Positions 63,819 through 64,000 of a DNA stretch of 64,000 nt are shown here, one piece after another. The position numbers were made by a program, and so were the translations under genes. Under the pieces are notes generated by a model. It was given only the letters and a program-made list of their open reading frames with translations, was not told the origin of the DNA and made no database searches. The DNA lies in assembly GCA_039806065.1 (NCBI GenBank), contig JBDKJS010000083.1, positions 5,118-69,117 of the forward strand. The letters run 5' to 3'. Source of the DNA: JBDKJS01 sp039806065 (GTDB lineage: Bacteria; Bacteroidota; Bacteroidia; AKYH767-A; 2013-40CM-41-45). Numbering within the stretch: position 1 is the stretch's first letter; each line of letters begins with the position of its first letter.

Positions 63819-64000
63819 ATATAATAAATCTCTTTTTTTAAAATGAAGTAAATAATGCTATTGCTGCATAAAAGCCTGCACCTAAAGTACCGGGCCATCA
63901 ATTTTGCTGACCATAAAATTAGTAATTTAAAAGCATATAATGAATGACTTATACTTTGAAGGTGCTTAATTGTTATAAAATCAATTAATAAATTCCCTGC

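Overview
The window is chromosomal DNA of a Bacteroidota bacterium, most likely from the Chitinophagales or a neighbouring order. Signs of this are T9SS C-terminal sorting domains, a GldH gliding lipoprotein, an FtsZ with the long Bacteroidota tail, promoters of the TTG-N18/20-TAnnTTTG type, A/T-rich gene starts with no Shine-Dalgarno sequence, and a low GC content. I see no insertion sequence, prophage, integrase or CRISPR array. Most of the window is housekeeping DNA with lineage-specific surface and envelope genes in between.

Layout. (1) 1-4321 (+): four overlapping or nearly overlapping genes, namely a radical SAM protein cut by the window edge, an NPPY methyltransferase, a winged-helix plus nucleotidyltransferase protein and a second radical SAM protein. 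The product is unknown. (2) 19701-4408 (-): a complete division and cell wall (dcw) operon, mraZ-rsmH-ftsL-ftsI-murE-mraY-murD-ftsW-murG-murC-ftsQ-ftsA-ftsZ, with MraZ boxes in front and a terminator behind. (3) 20048-24100: alpha/beta hydrolase, EngB, a T9SS cargo protein, an RlmI-like methyltransferase and a coiled-coil winged-helix protein. (4) 27065-24104 (-): an O-antigen ligase/polymerase with TPRs and a Wzz-like protein. (5) 27122-32158 (+, with one lipoprotein on -): gltX, folB, tRNA-Cys, cyclophilin, pheS and a TfoX-N protein. (6) 34516-32184 (-): gdhA, a YbjQ-like protein and phosphatidylserine decarboxylase. (7) 34774-40869 (+): a small membrane protein, korAB, and an AlgI/AlgJ-like acetylation pair. 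(8) 42218-41079 and 45673-42360 (-): acyl-CoA dehydrogenase, an outer-membrane protein, and a secreted lysyl oxidase with a T9SS domain. (9) 45883-53960: AsmA-like protein, thioredoxin-like protein, a small unknown gene, sixA, a small basic protein, ppk1 and ppx. (10) 54157-55891: ybeY, a DUF6427-like membrane protein and two tiny overlapping ORFs. (11) 56000-60541: a sigma-54 activator response regulator and a 1050-residue hybrid histidine kinase. (12) 60632-63818: a YqaE/Pmp3 lipoprotein, an outer-membrane protein, gldH and a RicT-like PSP1 gene.

How the genes work together. The dcw operon makes lipid II (meso-DAP type, from the MurE motif) and builds the divisome. Phosphatidylserine decarboxylase, the Wzz/ligase pair and the AlgI/J pair act on envelope lipids and polysaccharides. 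Ppk1 and Ppx make and degrade polyphosphate. The kinase and sigma-54 activator look like one signalling pair.

The least explained parts are the radical SAM cluster at the left edge; the animal-like lysyl oxidase in a T9SS protein, beside a Cys/His-rich outer-membrane protein; a GC-rich REP-like hairpin at 40921-40980; and the micro-ORF pair at 55638-55891. All calls come from reading the sequence. No database search was run.
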